The notes: a model not told the origin generated them from the sequence alone. A stretch of DNA of 64,000 nucleotides from Sinorhizobium sp. BG8 (GCF_016864555.1 NZ_CP044012.1:1050501-1114500); one strand, 5' to 3'; counted from the stretch's first letter, positions 7,496 through 17,619 are shown. Translations and numbers: made by a program.

Positions 7496-9640
7496 TTACC
7501 AGGAATACTTGAGCGTACCGATGACCTTGCGCCGGTCGCCGTAATATTCCGTTCCGTAGTAGCTGCTCGCTACATACTTCCGGTCGAACAGGTTGGTGGC
7601 GTTGACTGCAAGCGTGACATCGTCCGTCACCTTGTAGCTGACTGCTGCGTCCACCAGGGTGTATCCGCCAACCGAAACGGTATTGGCATCGTCGCCGTAG
7701 GTCTGTCCGATATACCGAACGCCGCCGCCGATGGTCAGGTCTCCACGCTGTCCCTCACCCGGAATGGTATAGTCGAGCCAGGCGGACGCGAGGTGGCGAG
7801 GAACACGCTGCGGCCGATTGCCCACGTTGCCGCCGATGCCGTCCTCGAGAATTTCGGCGTCCCAATATGAATAGGCAACCGTCAGGTTGAGGTTGCTGTT
7901 GATTGCGGCCTTGCCCTCGAGCTCAATGCCTCGAACGCCGATCTCGCCAATCTGCTGCTGGATCAGGGGAGTGATGTAGCTCGGAACATTGGTCTGTGTG
8001 AGATCGAAGTAGGCAAGCGTGAACAGGCCATCGAAACTATCCGGGCTGTACTTGAGGCCGGCCTCGTACTGCTCTCCGCGCTGGGGCTTCAAGGAGCCCG
8101 AGACCGCATATCCGTTACCGCTCGGCGTAACCAGCGGCTGGAAGCTCTCCGAGTAATTGACGTAGGCAGCAAGATTCGAGTTAACCTTGTATGTCAGGCC
8201 AAGGCGCTTGGTAAACGCCGATGCTGTATCGTCATCCCGTGCACCAGTGTCGAGGTAGTCCGCCGTGGTGTTAACACGGTCCCAACGTCCGCCAAGGGTG
8301 ACGATCCAGCGATCGTCGAAGGTCAACTGCTCCTGCGCATAGATGCCGACGGCTTCCTGCTTGACATGCCAGTTCACATACGGACCGAGATTGATGCAGG
8401 AAAGGCCGCAATAGGACGGATTGTTGATGTCGATCGGTCCAGCGGTGCCGTAGAGAATGTTCTCCCGGGTGTTGTCATTGGCATAGTCCACGCCGACAAG
8501 CGTCTTGCTGTCGATGCCATTCCAACCCGTGTCGTATTCGAGCTGGTTATCGATGACGTAGCGATTGGACCTGCCGTCAACCGAGAATGCGGTACGATCT
8601 AACGTGGGATCAAGCGATGCACCGTAAACTTCGGCATAGTCCAGGCTGAGATGCGTGTATCGGCCATTCGAGCGGAAGGTCAGGTTGTCGTTGAACTCGT
8701 GCTCGAACTGGTACCCGATATCCGTTTGCTCGGTGTTGAAGCGATTGAAGTCCGGCTCACCGAGGAACGTGTTGATGTCGATGTCTGCCCCGGTCGGGAA
8801 TCCGCGAGCACCCGTGCCGTTTCGCTTGTAATAGTCGGTCAGGATGGTGAGCGACGTGCCTTCGTCGGGCTTTATGGTCAGCGCCGGTGCAATGTAGAAG
8901 CGGTCATCATTGGAATTGTCCCAACCGAGGTCGCCTTCCTTGCCGAGTGCGGTTAGCCTGTAGGTCCAGACTCCCTCGGCATCGAGCGGGCCACCGAAGT
9001 CGGTACCGATCTCCTTCGTGCCGTTGCCGAGAGAGGTGTAAACCTCGCCATGCTTTTCGTCCTGAGGCCGCTTGGTGATCGCATTCACCAGACCACCGGG
9101 ACCGTTGAGACCGAAGAGTGTGGATGTCGATCCCTTGAGGACCTCGACGCGCTGCAGGCCATAGGGCTCGAGGCGGCTGGCCGTAAACCATGCAGGGATT
9201 CGCGCAGCCGAACCGTCGCGATATGTGCCAAGCGCGGTCTGGTCGAAGCCTCGAATACGGATGTAGTCATACCGGTCATCGTTGCCGAATTCGTCGGCGA
9301 ATACACCCGCCGTATAGGAAACCGCCTGCTGGAGGCTCTCTACGTGGCGCTCCTCCAGTTCCTTTTGGGTGATGATCGAGATCGATGCAGGAACGTCGAT
9401 GACGGGCGTGTCGGTCTTAGTGCCGGTCGCGGTGTTCTTTGCGACGATCGTCGGGTCGGGTCCCACCACGCGATCCGACTTGCCATCGACCACAACCTCC
9501 TGGAGCTGGGTTGTGTCGCTCGTTGACGCGTCCTGTGCCCAGCTGATGCCCGCCACTCCAAGAGATACCGTCACCAAGGCACTGCTTGCAATCAATCGTC
9601 TTGCCCGCGCGCTCAAGACTGCTTGTCGACCAACCCTCAT
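7496..9640 (-). CDS. TonB-dependent siderophore receptor
   Basis: A 714-residue outer-membrane receptor. It has a signal peptide ending near WAQD, a TonB-box-like stretch (TQLQEVVVDG) and a plug domain (about 75-190: ISIITQKELEERHVESLQQAV, then LKGSTSTLFGLNGPGGLVN). A 22-strand barrel with the siderophore-receptor C-terminus LKYSW follows. It should import a ferric siderophore, energised by TonB-ExbBD encoded elsewhere. No STN signalling domain or sigma/anti-sigma pair is present, so regulation probably depends on a global iron regulator. It stands alone, with no periplasmic binding protein or ABC genes alongside. AAGGAA lies just upstream of ATG 9640. Confidence 0.92.
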   Translation of the reverse strand: MRVGRQAVLSARARRLIASSALVTVSLGVAGISWAQDASTSDTTQLQEVVVDGKSDRVVGPDPTIVAKNTATGTKTDTPVIDVPASISIITQKELEERHVESLQQAVSYTAGVFADEFGNDDRYDYIRIRGFDQTALGTYRDGSAARIPAWFTASRLEPYGLQRVEVLKGSTSTLFGLNGPGGLVNAITKRPQDEKHGEVYTSLGNGTKEIGTDFGGPLDAEGVWTYRLTALGKEGDLGWDNSNDDRFYIAPALTIKPDEGTSLTILTDYYKRNGTGARGFPTGADIDINTFLGEPDFNRFNTEQTDIGYQFEHEFNDNLTFRSNGRYTHLSLDYAEVYGASLDPTLDRTAFSVDGRSNRYVIDNQLEYDTGWNGIDSKTLVGVDYANDNTRENILYGTAGPIDINNPSYCGLSCINLGPYVNWHVKQEAVGIYAQEQLTFDDRWIVTLGGRWDRVNTTADYLDTGARDDDTASAFTKRLGLTYKVNSNLAAYVNYSESFQPLVTPSGNGYAVSGSLKPQRGEQYEAGLKYSPDSFDGLFTLAYFDLTQTNVPSYITPLIQQQIGEIGVRGIELEGKAAINSNLNLTVAYSYWDAEILEDGIGGNVGNRPQRVPRHLASAWLDYTIPGEGQRGDLTIGGGVRYIGQTYGDDANTVSVGGYTLVDAAVSYKVTDDVTLAVNATNLFDRKYVASSYYGTEYYGDRRKVIGTLKYSW

Positions 9641-9705
9641 ATCCGTTCCTTTTTCGAAATCAATTTCCAGCAGTTAGCGGCCTCCGTTTCCGCACTACCC
9701 GCGCG

Positions 9706-9735
9706 TAGTTACTGAAACAGGAGTAAATAAGTCAA
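9706..9735 (-). promoter_or_regulatory. Candidate promoter of TonB receptor gene
   Basis: On the minus strand TTGACT (9735-9730) and TAACTA (9711-9706), 18 bases apart, could form -35 and -10 elements about 70 bases before the receptor start. I could not identify a convincing iron-regulator box. The wider gap 9641-10022 holds no other supported feature. Confidence 0.3.
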
Positions 9736-10022
9736 CTTAAATATCAAAAGTTTGTGACCTGTCCCCTGTTTCACAACCGGAGACTGAGTTTTCGGACGGC
9801 CGAGGGCTGAAGAGGCTTGCTAAAGGAGTACTTTTTGATGCCGCGCCCATTGTCCGGGAACAGTTGTTCAACGATTTGCGACGTGTCGGGGGCTGGCGGA
9901 AACAGGAAACCTGCTGGAGAAGCGATTTCACGGATGATTCGGCGGACAAAGATTTGTTCAGACGCTTGCCGCCAGAGCAGGGCGGACTACTAATGCGCCT
10001 TGCCATAGATAGAGGACGCGAC

Positions 10023-11288
10023 ATGCAGAGACAGAAGGTTGTGATTGTCGGAGCTGGCTTCGGCGGTATTCAGGTGGCCAAAAGCCTTCGACATCCGAAC
10101 GTCGAAATCACAATCATCGATCGCCGCAATCATCACCTGTTCCAGCCGCTCCTCTATCAGGTCGCGACCACTCTCCTTGCGACATCGGAAATCGCTTGGC
10201 CGATTCGCTCGGTCTTCCGAAATCGGCCGGACATTTCCACGATCCTCGGAGAGGTGGTCGGGGTAGACAAGGACGATCGACACGTTGTCCTCAGAGACGG
10301 GCACAAGATTCCCTTCGACACCCTCGTCCTCGCAACCGGCGCACGCCATGCATATTTCGGCCGAGATGAATGGGAGCCGTACGCACCCGGTCTCAAGGCG
10401 CTTGAAGATGCGACGACTATCCGCCGGCGGTTGCTGCTCGCCTTCGAACAGGCGGAGCTGGAGAGTGACCCGCAGGCGCGCGAAGCGTTGCTCACCTTCG
10501 CCATCATTGGCGGCGGCCCTACCGGTGTCGAGCTGGCGGGGATCATCGCGCAGCTTGCGCATCACACGTTGGTCAAGGAGTTTCGATCAATCGACACCAG
10601 GACGAGCCGGATTGTGCTCGTGGAGGCCGGTCCGAGGGTCCTGCCGGCATTCCATCCGGATCTCTCCAGCTATGCCGAGCGCGCCCTTGCGAAAATCGGC
10701 GTCACCATCCGAACCGGGACACCGGTAACCTTTTGCGGCGAAGAGGGAATACGGATCGGCGAGAAGTTCGTGCCGACGGCAACCGTTATCTGGGCGGCGG
10801 GCGTCCAGGCATCGAAGGCTGGGCAATGGCTGGATTGCCCGACGGATCGCGCGGGCCGCGTCATCGTGGAGCCGGATCTCACGGTAAAGGGGATGCCGAA
10901 CATCTTTGTGATAGGCGACACCGCGCAGGTCACGGGACCGGACGGAAAACCCGTTCCGGGTATTGCTCCCGCGGCAAAGCAGCAGGGCGGCTATGTCGCC
11001 GGGGTCCTTCGGAAGCGGCTGTCGGGGGCAGCGAGCGGGCCTGCGTTCAAATATCGGCACCTCGGCAATCTGGCGACGATCGGCCCGAGTGCTGCCGTCA
11101 TCGAACTCGGCCGCATCAGGTTGAAGGGTTGGCTCGCCTGGTGGATATGGGGCCTCGCCCACATATACTTCCTGATTGGCACCCGAAGCCGCCTTGCCGT
11201 CGCCATGAGTTGGGTCTGGACGGCCGTGACGGGGCTTCATTCGGCACGGCTGATCACGCAAAAGGAGACGCTGAAGGGAGAAGTGTAG
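10023..11288 (+). CDS. ndh: Type II NADH dehydrogenase
   Basis: A 421-residue single-subunit, non-proton-pumping NADH:quinone oxidoreductase. The FAD-binding fold starts at VVIVGAGFGGIQVAKSL, the NADH-binding fold at FAIIGGGPTGVELAG, and the late family motif with GDTAQV and the Pro-Ala-Ala-Lys-Gln-Gln-Gly stretch is present. The C-terminal hydrophobic stretch (LAWWIWGLAHIYFLIG) serves for membrane attachment. It passes electrons from cytosolic NADH to quinone. ATG 10023 follows GAGGAC closely and puts the dinucleotide fold at the extreme N-terminus; upstream in-frame starts at 9993 and 9864 are less likely. It has no operon partner here. Confidence 0.88.
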   Translation: MQRQKVVIVGAGFGGIQVAKSLRHPNVEITIIDRRNHHLFQPLLYQVATTLLATSEIAWPIRSVFRNRPDISTILGEVVGVDKDDRHVVLRDGHKIPFDTLVLATGARHAYFGRDEWEPYAPGLKALEDATTIRRRLLLAFEQAELESDPQAREALLTFAIIGGGPTGVELAGIIAQLAHHTLVKEFRSIDTRTSRIVLVEAGPRVLPAFHPDLSSYAERALAKIGVTIRTGTPVTFCGEEGIRIGEKFVPTATVIWAAGVQASKAGQWLDCPTDRAGRVIVEPDLTVKGMPNIFVIGDTAQVTGPDGKPVPGIAPAAKQQGGYVAGVLRKRLSGAASGPAFKYRHLGNLATIGPSAAVIELGRIRLKGWLAWWIWGLAHIYFLIGTRSRLAVAMSWVWTAVTGLHSARLITQKETLKGEV

Positions 11289-11465
11289 CAGAGCTACGTT
11301 GATCACCTTCCTGACGATCGGTGGCGATTGCTTCGTTCAACTCGCCTCGATCGCCTATCCTGCCAGGAGGATGCGGTTGCCGAAGACGCGGCCGCAAAGT
11401 CGAGAGCGGTTCGCAGCGCGAAGAGCCGCGGCTCCTCACCACCCGGCGCCATTCGACGCCCGCGA

Positions 11466-12257
11466 TCAGGGCTCTTGGAGAAACCCGATCAGGGTCTCAT
11501 TGAACGCCGAAGATGCCTCGATATTGACGATATGCCGCCCGGGCAGCGACACATGCCGCCCATCCCGCACACGGTTGGCAATCTCCAGCAGATCGGAAGG
11601 CGGGCAGACCGGATCGTCGTTCCCGGATATGGCAAGGAGAGGATTGGTGATCCTTTCGACTAGCCCCCGCACATCGGCAGCGGCCAGTGCCGCACAGCAG
11701 CCGACATAGCCATCGACCGATGTCGCGACAAATCCCTCAAGCACATTCCCGACTATGACGGGTGCCGTGGCGTTGAAGGCCGGCGTGAACCAGCGCTCGG
11801 CGGTGGCGGCGGTCAGTCCTCCGAGGCCGTCCCTGCGCACCGCCTCTATCCGCGAGGTCCAGCTTTCGGCGGTCCCGATCTTCGCCGCCGTCGCGCAAAC
11901 GACGATCCGGTCGAAGCGATCGGCGGCATGAAGACCGAGCCAAAGACCTGTCAGGCCACCGACCGACAGGCCGCAGAAATGCGCGCGCGCGATGTTGAGG
12001 GCATCGAGCAAAGCGAGGACGTCCCCGCCAAGATCCGCCAGGCTATAGGGCGGTGGTGGCGCGGTCGAAAGGCCATGGCCGCGGCGATCGTAGCGCAGCA
12101 GTCGATAGTGCGGCGACAGCTGCGCCGCATTCGCATCCCACATGTGCAGATCGGTTCCGAGCGAATTGCACAACACCAGCCAGGGCTTGCCTGCGTCGTC
12201 GTCACGGCCCTCGATTTGAAAGTGAAGACGGTGGGTGGGCAGATCAAGGTAGGGCAC
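11466..12257 (-). CDS. pcaD: 3-oxoadipate enol-lactonase
   Basis: A 263-residue alpha/beta hydrolase that opens beta-ketoadipate enol-lactone to beta-ketoadipate, the step after muconolactone isomerase. The oxyanion segment (LCNSLGTDLHMWD), nucleophile elbow (CGLSVGG), acid (ISGNDDPVCP) and catalytic histidine (LPGRHIVNIE) are all visible. It starts at GTG 12257; no strong ribosome-binding site is seen. It is the last gene of the minus-strand cat-ben run, separated from benK by about 220 bases that contain two hairpins, so its expression may be partly uncoupled. Its presence means benzoate can be taken to beta-ketoadipate by genes in this window alone. Confidence 0.88.
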   Translation of the reverse strand: MPYLDLPTHRLHFQIEGRDDDAGKPWLVLCNSLGTDLHMWDANAAQLSPHYRLLRYDRRGHGLSTAPPPPYSLADLGGDVLALLDALNIARAHFCGLSVGGLTGLWLGLHAADRFDRIVVCATAAKIGTAESWTSRIEAVRRDGLGGLTAATAERWFTPAFNATAPVIVGNVLEGFVATSVDGYVGCCAALAAADVRGLVERITNPLLAISGNDDPVCPPSDLLEIANRVRDGRHVSLPGRHIVNIEASSAFNETLIGFLQEP

Positions 12258-12274
12258 GCTTGGAAACTTTCATT

Positions 12275-12360
12275 AAAAAAAGGCAGACAAGCGCGTGCGG
12301 GTGCCTATGCCCCACACGCGTTCGAAACGACCGCAGTGCCGGATTTCTCCAGCACTGCGG
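12275..12360 (-). terminator. Two hairpins and T-run between benK and pcaD
   Basis: A perfect stem CCGCAGTGC (12331-12339)/GCACTGCGG (12352-12360) is followed in the minus-strand direction by a second stem 12311-12319/12293-12301 (nine pairs, one G-U). A run of seven T (12281-12275) comes 11 bases later. The arrangement suggests partial termination or mRNA processing after benK. The spacing of the T-run is loose for a classical terminator. Confidence 0.45.
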
Positions 12361-12475
12361 ACACGACCGGCGATCCGGTGCAGGCTTTCGGTCTGAACAT
12401 AGCCCTGGCTGTATCGGCCATGAGACGTGTGTTCGCGCTGAAAGGACTGCCTCCGCCGGTCGCCGGTCCACTCCA

Positions 12476-13810
12476 TCATGCGGTGAGCAGTCGAACCGGG
12501 CTGACGCGCCGTGCGTTGCTGATGGCGAAGACCAGCATTGCCAGGGTGGAAACCGCCGCCGGGATCGCGAAGATCAGGAAATTCTGCTGAAGTGGAAGTT
12601 CCCTGGCCAGAAGCACGCCGCCGAGCGTCGGTCCGACGATAGCGCCGATGCGGCCCACGCCAGAGGCCCATCCCAGTCCGGTCGATCGGACGGAAAGGTT
12701 GTAGAGCTGTGCCACGCTGGCATAGAGCAGGATCTGCGTGCCGATAGTCGTCGCACCGGCAACGAATACCATCAGGAACAGGATAGCTGCCGGCAGGTTG
12801 AGGCCGATCAGGGCGATGGACACGGTGGCGGCCAGGAAGAAGCCGACCACCACTTTCGGCAGGCCGAACCGGTCGCCGAGCCAACCACCGGCAATCGCTC
12901 CGACCATGCCTCCGAAATTGAGCGAGAAGAGGCTCAGAAGGCTGGCCTTCTCGGCGTAACCTGCTTCCTGCAGGACTTTCGGCAGCCAGGACGACAAGAG
13001 ATAGACGAGCAGCAGGCAGCAGAAGAACGACACCCACAGCATCGTTGTGCGCAGCGCGCGCTGGTGGCGGAACAGTTCCGAGACCGATGCCGAGGCTCCC
13101 TTGGTTTCGGAAAACACCAGCTTGTCGTCAATGTCCAGGCACGCGGACGGATCGATTTTGGCGTAGATTGCTTTGGCTTGCCCCTGTTTACCCTGACGGA
13201 TGAGGAAGCCCAGCGATTCCGGCAGTTTCCATAGAATGACCGGCAGCATCAGCAACGGGATCGCGGCGATGAAGAACATCGGTTTCCAGCCATACATCGG
13301 GATCATACCGATACCCAGCCCCGCGGCGACCATTCCGCCCACCGAGTAACCCGAGAACATCAGTGCGACCATGGTGCCGCGCAGACGCTTCGGCGCATAC
13401 TCGTTCATCAGCGCCACGGCATTCGGCATCAGGCCGCCACACCCCAGGCCGGCGACAAAACGGAAAATCTTGAACTCGGTCGGCGAGCCTGCGAAGCCCG
13501 TTAGAAGGGTGGCTATCGTGAACAGCATGAAGCTGATCGCGATGCCCTTCTTTCGCCCGATCCGGTCGGCCAGCGGACCGAAAACAAGGGCGCCGAACAT
13601 CATGCCGAACAGCCCCCACGCCTGCAGCGTGCCGGCCTGCGGCTTGGTGAGACCCCATTCCGCGATCAACGACGGCAGCACCGTGCCGGCAACGAAAACG
13701 TCGTAACCATCGACGATCAGAAGCAGCGCACACAGAACCACCACGGTCCACTGAAAGCTTCCGAAGGGATTGTTGTCTATGGCCTCATTCACATCGATCG
13801 TGCGCATCAT
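12476..13810 (-). CDS. benK: Benzoate/aromatic acid MFS transporter (AAHS family)
   Basis: A roughly 444-residue major-facilitator transporter with 12 hydrophobic segments. TM1 holds the aromatic-acid symporter signature DGYDVFVAGTVLPSL, and the loop after TM2 carries the MFS motif PLADRIGRKKG. The family (BenK/PcaK/MhbT) imports aromatic acids with protons. Directly following benABCD, it is best read as the benzoate importer. Two adjacent ATGs at 13810 and 13807 follow an AGGAGG site; either may be used, and 13807 has the more usual spacing. It lies in the inner membrane. Substrate specificity is inferred from context. Confidence 0.85.
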   Translation of the reverse strand: MMRTIDVNEAIDNNPFGSFQWTVVVLCALLLIVDGYDVFVAGTVLPSLIAEWGLTKPQAGTLQAWGLFGMMFGALVFGPLADRIGRKKGIAISFMLFTIATLLTGFAGSPTEFKIFRFVAGLGCGGLMPNAVALMNEYAPKRLRGTMVALMFSGYSVGGMVAAGLGIGMIPMYGWKPMFFIAAIPLLMLPVILWKLPESLGFLIRQGKQGQAKAIYAKIDPSACLDIDDKLVFSETKGASASVSELFRHQRALRTTMLWVSFFCCLLLVYLLSSWLPKVLQEAGYAEKASLLSLFSLNFGGMVGAIAGGWLGDRFGLPKVVVGFFLAATVSIALIGLNLPAAILFLMVFVAGATTIGTQILLYASVAQLYNLSVRSTGLGWASGVGRIGAIVGPTLGGVLLARELPLQQNFLIFAIPAAVSTLAMLVFAISNARRVSPVRLLTA

Positions 13811-13857
13811 GGCTCCTCCTCGAGTCGTTACGCGGTCGGTCATGGGATTTCGGGGGT

Positions 13858-14646
13858 TCAGCCTAGATCGCCTCCAGCGACAGGCAGCACACTCCCGGTG
13901 ATGTAGGACGCCTCGTCCGAGGCCAGAAACAGGATCGGCGCGGCCTGCTCCTCGATTGTACCGTAGCGCTTCATGAAGCTCGATTGCTTCACCTGCTGGA
14001 CGACGTCCCCCATCCAGGCCCTCTCGGCTTCGGTATCGCCGTCGGCGTTGCGCGGAATCCGGCGCGGAGGCGCCTCCGTGCCGCCGGGTGCCGTGGCGAC
14101 CACGCGGATGTTGCTTTCCGCGAGTTCCATCGCCAGCGACTGCGTAATGGCGTTCACACCACCTTTCGCCGCCGAATAGGGTACGCGATGAATGCCACGC
14201 GTCGCGTTCGAGGACACGTTCACGATGGTTCCGCGGCCACGGGCCAACAGATGCGGTAGAACGGCATGGCAGCAGTAGAGTGTCGGCATCAGCGAGCGGC
14301 GGATTTCCGCGTCTATCTGTTGCGGTTCGAATTCCGCATAAGGGCGCATTCGGATCGCCCCGCCGACATTGTTGATCAGGATGTCGACGCCGCCGAAGGT
14401 CTCGGCGGCAAACTGCATCGCCGCCTCCGCACCCTCGTAGGTTTCGAGGTTCGCGCTGAACGCGGCTGTGACTGCATTCCTGGCCTCGGCCGCAACCTCC
14501 GCGACAAACTCGGCACGGTCGACGAAGAGTACCTTGCCCCCCTCCTCCGCAGCGCGCAGCGCCACCACCCGCCCGATGCCCTGCGCCGCGCCGGTCACCA
14601 CCAGAACCTTGCCAGCGAAGCGGTTTGGGAAAATCGGCGCGCTCAC
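13858..14646 (-). CDS. benD: Benzoate cis-diol dehydrogenase
   Basis: A 262-residue short-chain dehydrogenase that oxidises and decarboxylates 1,6-dihydroxycyclohexadiene-carboxylate to catechol, making NADH. The Rossmann motif is VVTGAAQGIGRVVALRAAEEG, the catalytic Ser-Tyr-Lys set includes YSAAKGG, and NNVGG is present. The start is GTG 14646, whose GTGA overlaps the benC stop, indicating translational coupling. The assignment to BenD rather than a general dehydrogenase rests on length and on its place directly after benABC. Confidence 0.9.
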   Translation of the reverse strand: MSAPIFPNRFAGKVLVVTGAAQGIGRVVALRAAEEGGKVLFVDRAEFVAEVAAEARNAVTAAFSANLETYEGAEAAMQFAAETFGGVDILINNVGGAIRMRPYAEFEPQQIDAEIRRSLMPTLYCCHAVLPHLLARGRGTIVNVSSNATRGIHRVPYSAAKGGVNAITQSLAMELAESNIRVVATAPGGTEAPPRRIPRNADGDTEAERAWMGDVVQQVKQSSFMKRYGTIEEQAAPILFLASDEASYITGSVLPVAGGDLG

Positions 14647-15668
14647 GCGGCTACCTCCAACACGGCGTTGGGGGTGAACTTCTCGTAGTAGAAGCTGTTG
14701 GGCTTAACGCCGGTTTCATCAAAATATCTGCGCACGGCATCGACCATCGGCGGCGGCCCGCAGAGATAGACGTCGACATCACCGCCGTTGAGCGCCTCCG
14801 CCGGCATATGCTGGGTCACCCAGCCCTTGCGTGGATGCTGGGAAGTCTCCTCCGCCACGACGGTGCTGTAGCTGAAGTTGGCAAGCCGCGCGGTGTAAGC
14901 TTCAATCTCGTCAACAAGCACAAGGTCAAGATTCCGGGTCACGCCATAGATGAGATGAACCGGCTGCTGCGAATTCTCACGGGTCAGCACTTCCAGCATG
15001 GACAGGAATGGTGCCAGACCCGTGCCGCCGGCCAGGAACAGCAGCGGACGGTTGACGTCACGCAGGTAGAAGCTGCCGAGCGGGCCGGTCAGTTCGAGGG
15101 TTTCGTCGACCTCGGCGCGCTCGAGCCAACCGCTCATCACGCCGCCGGGGATCTTCTTGATCAGAAAACTGATCCGCTGTTCGCCCGGTGCGGTGCTGAA
15201 GGAATAGGATCGATGCTGGCCGCTACCCGGCACATTGATATTGGCGTATTGCCCGGGCAGGAACGCGGGCGCCTCCGCGTCCACCTCCAGTTCCAGCACG
15301 ATCGCCGCGTCGTTGTGGGACGTTACCCGCGCCACCGTGGCGGCGAATTTTAGCTGACCGGTTTTGCATGCGACCGATGTCGTCGGAACCGCGATGACGC
15401 AGTCCGACGACGGCTTCATCTGGCAGGTGAGGACGAGACCGCTCTCCGCCTCGTCGGACGTCAGCGCGTCATCGATATAGTCGTCGCCGAGCTCGTAGCT
15501 GCCGCTCTCCGCGCGGCACTTGCAGGTGCCGCACACGCCGTCGGAACAGTCCATCGGCAGGTTGATCTTGCTGCGGAAAGCCGCGTCGAGGACTTTTTCC
15601 CCATCCTTGCATTGGATGAAACGGGTAACGCCGTCCTCGAAATTCAATGCGATGTTGTAGCTGGTCAT
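14643..15668 (-). CDS. benC: Benzoate 1,2-dioxygenase reductase
   Basis: A 341-residue electron-transfer component that passes electrons from NADH through FAD and a plant-type [2Fe-2S] cluster to the BenAB oxygenase. The cluster cysteines are at C41, C46 and C49 (CSDGVCGTC) and about C82 (LTCQMK). The FAD-binding motif is RSYSFS, and the NAD(P) site (LFLAGGTGLAPFLSML) lies in the C-terminal half. An AGGAGG site precedes ATG 15668. The gene is 35 bases downstream of benB and overlaps benD by four bases. Confidence 0.93.
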   Translation of the reverse strand: MTSYNIALNFEDGVTRFIQCKDGEKVLDAAFRSKINLPMDCSDGVCGTCKCRAESGSYELGDDYIDDALTSDEAESGLVLTCQMKPSSDCVIAVPTTSVACKTGQLKFAATVARVTSHNDAAIVLELEVDAEAPAFLPGQYANINVPGSGQHRSYSFSTAPGEQRISFLIKKIPGGVMSGWLERAEVDETLELTGPLGSFYLRDVNRPLLFLAGGTGLAPFLSMLEVLTRENSQQPVHLIYGVTRNLDLVLVDEIEAYTARLANFSYSTVVAEETSQHPRKGWVTQHMPAEALNGGDVDVYLCGPPPMVDAVRRYFDETGVKPNSFYYEKFTPNAVLEVAA

Positions 15669-15703
15669 GGGATCCTCCTCGAAGTCCTTGCCGGCAGCGA
15701 TCG

Positions 15704-16192
15704 TCAGACGTGGTAGACGTCGATGACCTGGCGGATGTAGTCGTTCTTCAACACGATCTTTTTGCTGGAGATCACCAGCTTCTCGCCGCTCGTGCGCAAG
15801 GTGACGAACATGGTGCCGAAGAAGTGGTCGGTGATCTTGTAGCGATGGTTCAGGGTGTGGAAGTTGTAGCGGACATCGACTTCCTCGCCGCGCCGCTCCA
15901 GCACTTCGACATTGCTGACGTTGTGGCTGGTTCGGGGCTCCGGCATGGATGCGCCGGAACGTTCGGTCTTGATGCGGAACACCCGATCCTCGAGCCCGTC
16001 GCGGCTCGGATAGTAGATGAGCGAGATCTGCGACTGCGGATCCTCGGTGAGCTGGTCGTCATCGTCCCATGCCGGCATCCAGTAGGTGACGTCGGACGCA
16101 TAGCAGGTCAGCCATTCGTCCCATTCGCGGTCGTCCAGAAGGCGTGCTTCCTTGTAGAAAAACGCGCAGATGGCTTCGTAGGAAATGCTCAT
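15704..16192 (-). CDS. benB: Benzoate 1,2-dioxygenase small subunit
   Basis: A 162-residue beta subunit of the ring-hydroxylating dioxygenase. The family pattern is clear: [24 protein letters not shown] (split here as [16 protein letters not shown], then DDREWDEWL) and the C-terminal [14 protein letters not shown]. It has no cofactor and stabilises the alpha3-beta3 oxygenase. Its ATG 16192 overlaps the benA stop as ATGA, so equal amounts of the two subunits are likely made. Length is as usual for the family. Confidence 0.93.
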   Translation of the reverse strand: MSISYEAICAFFYKEARLLDDREWDEWLTCYASDVTYWMPAWDDDDQLTEDPQSQISLIYYPSRDGLEDRVFRIKTERSGASMPEPRTSHNVSNVEVLERRGEEVDVRYNFHTLNHRYKITDHFFGTMFVTLRTSGEKLVISSKKIVLKNDYIRQVIDVYHV

Positions 16193-17547
16193 GCGACGGC
16201 TCCCTTCCTCTCGAAGGCGAGTGCTTCGCGCATCACCCTGGCCCAGTATTCGTGCTGGCGGACGAACAGTCCCTCGTCTTCGCTGCGTTCACCGGAAACC
16301 AGCGGCTTCAGGCCCATCCTCTGGGCGTTTTCATCCGGACCGTCGATCCAAAGGGGTGCGCCGCGCGACATGTCGTTCCACTTGGCGGCGATGCCGGCGT
16401 AACCGGCCTGGCAGGCCCGGAATTCTTCCAGGTCATCAGCCGTACCCATGCCGGAAACGTTGAAGAAGTCCTCGTACTGGCGGATGCGAAGCGTGCGATC
16501 CTCAGCGCTCTCGCCCTTCGGCGCGAAGCAGAAGATGCTGATCTCGGTCTTGTCCACGCTGATCGGGCGGGTGACGCGGATCTGTGTGCTGAACTGGTCC
16601 ATCAGGAACACGTTCGGGTAGAGGCAGAGGTTGCGAGTCTGATTGATGATGAAGCCGGCCTTGTCCTCACCAACGCGCGCCGTGATCTCGTCGCGGTTGT
16701 TGTAGACCGGACGCACTTCCGGGTTCATGGTCCGGGTCCAGAGAAGAATGTGACCGTTTTCAAAGCCATAGACGCCGGCAACGGACTTGCTCCAGCTATT
16801 GGCGTCGACCGCCTTGGTACCCTCCTCGTGGCGCCGGTCCATCGTGGCGGCGTAGTTCCAGTGCACGGTGCTGACGTGGTAGCCGTCGCAGCCGTTCTCC
16901 ATCTGCATCTTCCAGTTGCCGTCATAGATGTAGGAGGAATTGCCGCGCAGGACCTCCAGGCCGTTCGGTGCCTGATCGACGATCTGGTCGATGATGATCT
17001 TCGTCTCGCCCAGGTAATCTTCGAGCGCCGGGACATTCTCGTTCAGGCTGCCAAACAGGAAGCCGCGGTAGTTCGAAAAACGGGCAACGCGCTTGAGATC
17101 ATGCGAGCCATTCTTGGCGAACTGCTCCGGATACTGGGTGGTCTTCTCATCCTTCACCTTGAGCAGTTTGCCGGTGTTGGAGAAGGTCCAACCGTGGAAG
17201 GGACAGGTGAAGCTGCCCTTGTTGCCGTGCTTGCGCCGGCAGAGCATCGCACCCTTGTGCGCGCAGGCATTGATGACCGCGTTGAGTTCGCCGGTCTTGT
17301 CGCGGGTGATGACCACCGGCTGACGGCCGATGTATGTCGTGTAATAGTCGTTGTTGTTCGGGATCTGGCTTTCATGGGCCAGATAGACCCAGTTGCTCTC
17401 GAAGATGTGCTTCATCTCCAGTTCGAACAGGTCGGCATTGGTGAAGATGTCGCGGCGGCAGCGGAACTGTCCGGCTTCCTTGTCATCCTGTACGGCGGTG
17501 GCAAGCAGCTGATCGAGGTCTCGGGCCTTGTCGATAATCGCAGACAT
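16189..17547 (-). CDS. benA: Benzoate 1,2-dioxygenase large subunit
   Basis: A 452-residue catalytic alpha subunit. The Rieske [2Fe-2S] ligands are C95, H97, C115 and H118 (C-x-H-x17-C-x2-H), and the mononuclear iron site follows in [12 protein letters not shown]. It inserts both atoms of O2 into benzoate to form the cis-diol carboxylate, receiving electrons from BenC. ATG 17547 is preceded by a GAGAG site. Length and both metal sites agree with BenA. The upstream gap to catA (17548-17739) holds a large inverted repeat but no CatR/BenM-type box that I can find. Confidence 0.94.
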   Translation of the reverse strand: MSAIIDKARDLDQLLATAVQDDKEAGQFRCRRDIFTNADLFELEMKHIFESNWVYLAHESQIPNNNDYYTTYIGRQPVVITRDKTGELNAVINACAHKGAMLCRRKHGNKGSFTCPFHGWTFSNTGKLLKVKDEKTTQYPEQFAKNGSHDLKRVARFSNYRGFLFGSLNENVPALEDYLGETKIIIDQIVDQAPNGLEVLRGNSSYIYDGNWKMQMENGCDGYHVSTVHWNYAATMDRRHEEGTKAVDANSWSKSVAGVYGFENGHILLWTRTMNPEVRPVYNNRDEITARVGEDKAGFIINQTRNLCLYPNVFLMDQFSTQIRVTRPISVDKTEISIFCFAPKGESAEDRTLRIRQYEDFFNVSGMGTADDLEEFRACQAGYAGIAAKWNDMSRGAPLWIDGPDENAQRMGLKPLVSGERSEDEGLFVRQHEYWARVMREALAFERKGAVA

Positions 17548-17619
17548 GGTTTCTCTCCGGCCCGCGGCGCGCGGACGGCGGGCCGGGGCAACAATTTCGA
17601 TGATGGAGGGGTGGCGGTC

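Noticed and set aside
9737-10022. Possible insertion-sequence remnant or small gene before ndh
   Set aside because: No transposase motif, terminal repeats or target duplication could be found; both strands look non-coding.
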